This document shows, in pieces, positions 63,949 to 64,000 of a stretch of 64,000 bases of DNA. The stretch is from Amarobacter sp035326025. Its GTDB lineage: Bacteria > Chloroflexota > Dehalococcoidia > Tepidiformales > Tepidiformaceae. The stretch's first letter is position 1; every line of letters begins with the position of its first letter. The stretch is taken from the NCBI GenBank assembly GCA_035326025.1, contig DAOKYT010000001.1:1-64000 (forward strand), given 5' to 3'. Below the pieces are notes generated by a model. The model did not search any database, was not told the origin of the DNA, and saw only the letters and a program-made list of their open reading frames with translations. The position numbers and the translations under genes were made by a program.

Positions 63949-64000
63949 ATGCGACCGTTTCGGGAACTCAGAGTCTGGGAGGAATCCCATCAGCTCACCC
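63949..64000 (+). CDS. Four-helix-bundle protein, N-terminal fragment at window edge
   Basis: The 17 codons in the window read MRPFRELRVWEESHQLT, the typical start of S23/TIGR02436 four-helix-bundle proteins (FRxLxVWxxAHxL). AAGGAG lies 9-14 nt upstream. The gene runs off the right edge. It is the second member of the family here; the first, at 44249, belongs to the same family but starts differently (MDEQTFIKRA). Confidence 0.75.
   Translation, partial: MRPFRELRVWEESHQLT

Overview
The window is a 64 kb, GC-rich, gene-dense bacterial chromosome segment. Housekeeping genes (rpsA, clpC, rpoB-rpoC, ispD-ispF, pheS), a 5S rRNA standing alone with its own promoter, frequent GTG/TTG starts, many promoters that place the transcription start on or next to the start codon, and a cell-envelope repertoire without visible LPS genes together suggest Chloroflexota, perhaps a Dehalococcoidia-like or Tepidiforma-like lineage. 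That placement is inference; no 16S rRNA lies in the window. There is no prophage, integrase, IS transposase or CRISPR array.

Layout. 0-8 kb: a YhdH-type oxidoreductase, a RibD-C/DHFR-like reductase, a 1332-residue secreted multidomain protein, a ferritin-VIT1 fusion (MbfA-like iron exporter), a small membrane-anchored protein and the 5S rRNA. 8-21 kb: rpsA, clpC, then rpoB and rpoC overlapping by 17 nt, with clear terminators. 21-25 kb: a heptad-repeat coiled-coil protein with a PD-(D/E)XK-like end, a B12-binding radical SAM protein, ispD-ispF. 25.6-29.8 kb: a tightly coupled sugar operon (phosphoglycosyltransferase, FlaA1/PglF-type dehydratase, hexapeptide acyltransferase, DegT aminotransferase). 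30-37 kb: GNAT, two FMN-binding split-barrel proteins, a DUF389 membrane protein, a metallo-hydrolase, tRNA-Arg(TCT), a two-TM protein and a class V aminotransferase. 37-39.7 kb: a thiosulfate/sulfane-sulfur operon (YeeE/YedE permease, TusA-like carrier, rhodanese lipoprotein) behind a palindromic operator overlapping its promoter. 39.8-47.8 kb: crotonase-like and class III CoA-transferase genes, Tam-like methyltransferase, GNAT, CBS protein, a degraded crotonase remnant, a four-helix-bundle gene inside an inverted-repeat cassette, a ThDP-dependent lyase, a MazE-like antitoxin with frameshifted mazF, and a hydrolase. 48-54 kb: a membrane glycosyltransferase containing a C11 tract and a thiBPQ thiamine transporter behind a TPP riboswitch with its own terminator. 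54-64 kb: degenerate GGDEF protein, two glycosyltransferases, rmlA-rmlB, moeA, a stand-alone RAM-domain protein, a thioredoxin-NHL lipoprotein, pheS, and at the right edge a second four-helix-bundle gene.

The most unusual structures are: (1) two four-helix-bundle (S23-like) genes, each placed at the stop codon of a conserved gene and each associated with its own short repeats, one inside clear inverted repeats; (2) a recurring layout in which a TANNNT -10 hexamer sits only 6-8 nt before the start codon, implying many leaderless mRNAs; (3) a 31-bp near-perfect palindrome made of two FadR/GntR-like boxes overlapping the sulfur-operon promoter; (4) a crotonase lacking both hydratase glutamates next to a CoA-transferase. 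All functions are assigned by reading motifs and recalled family resemblance; no database search was run.
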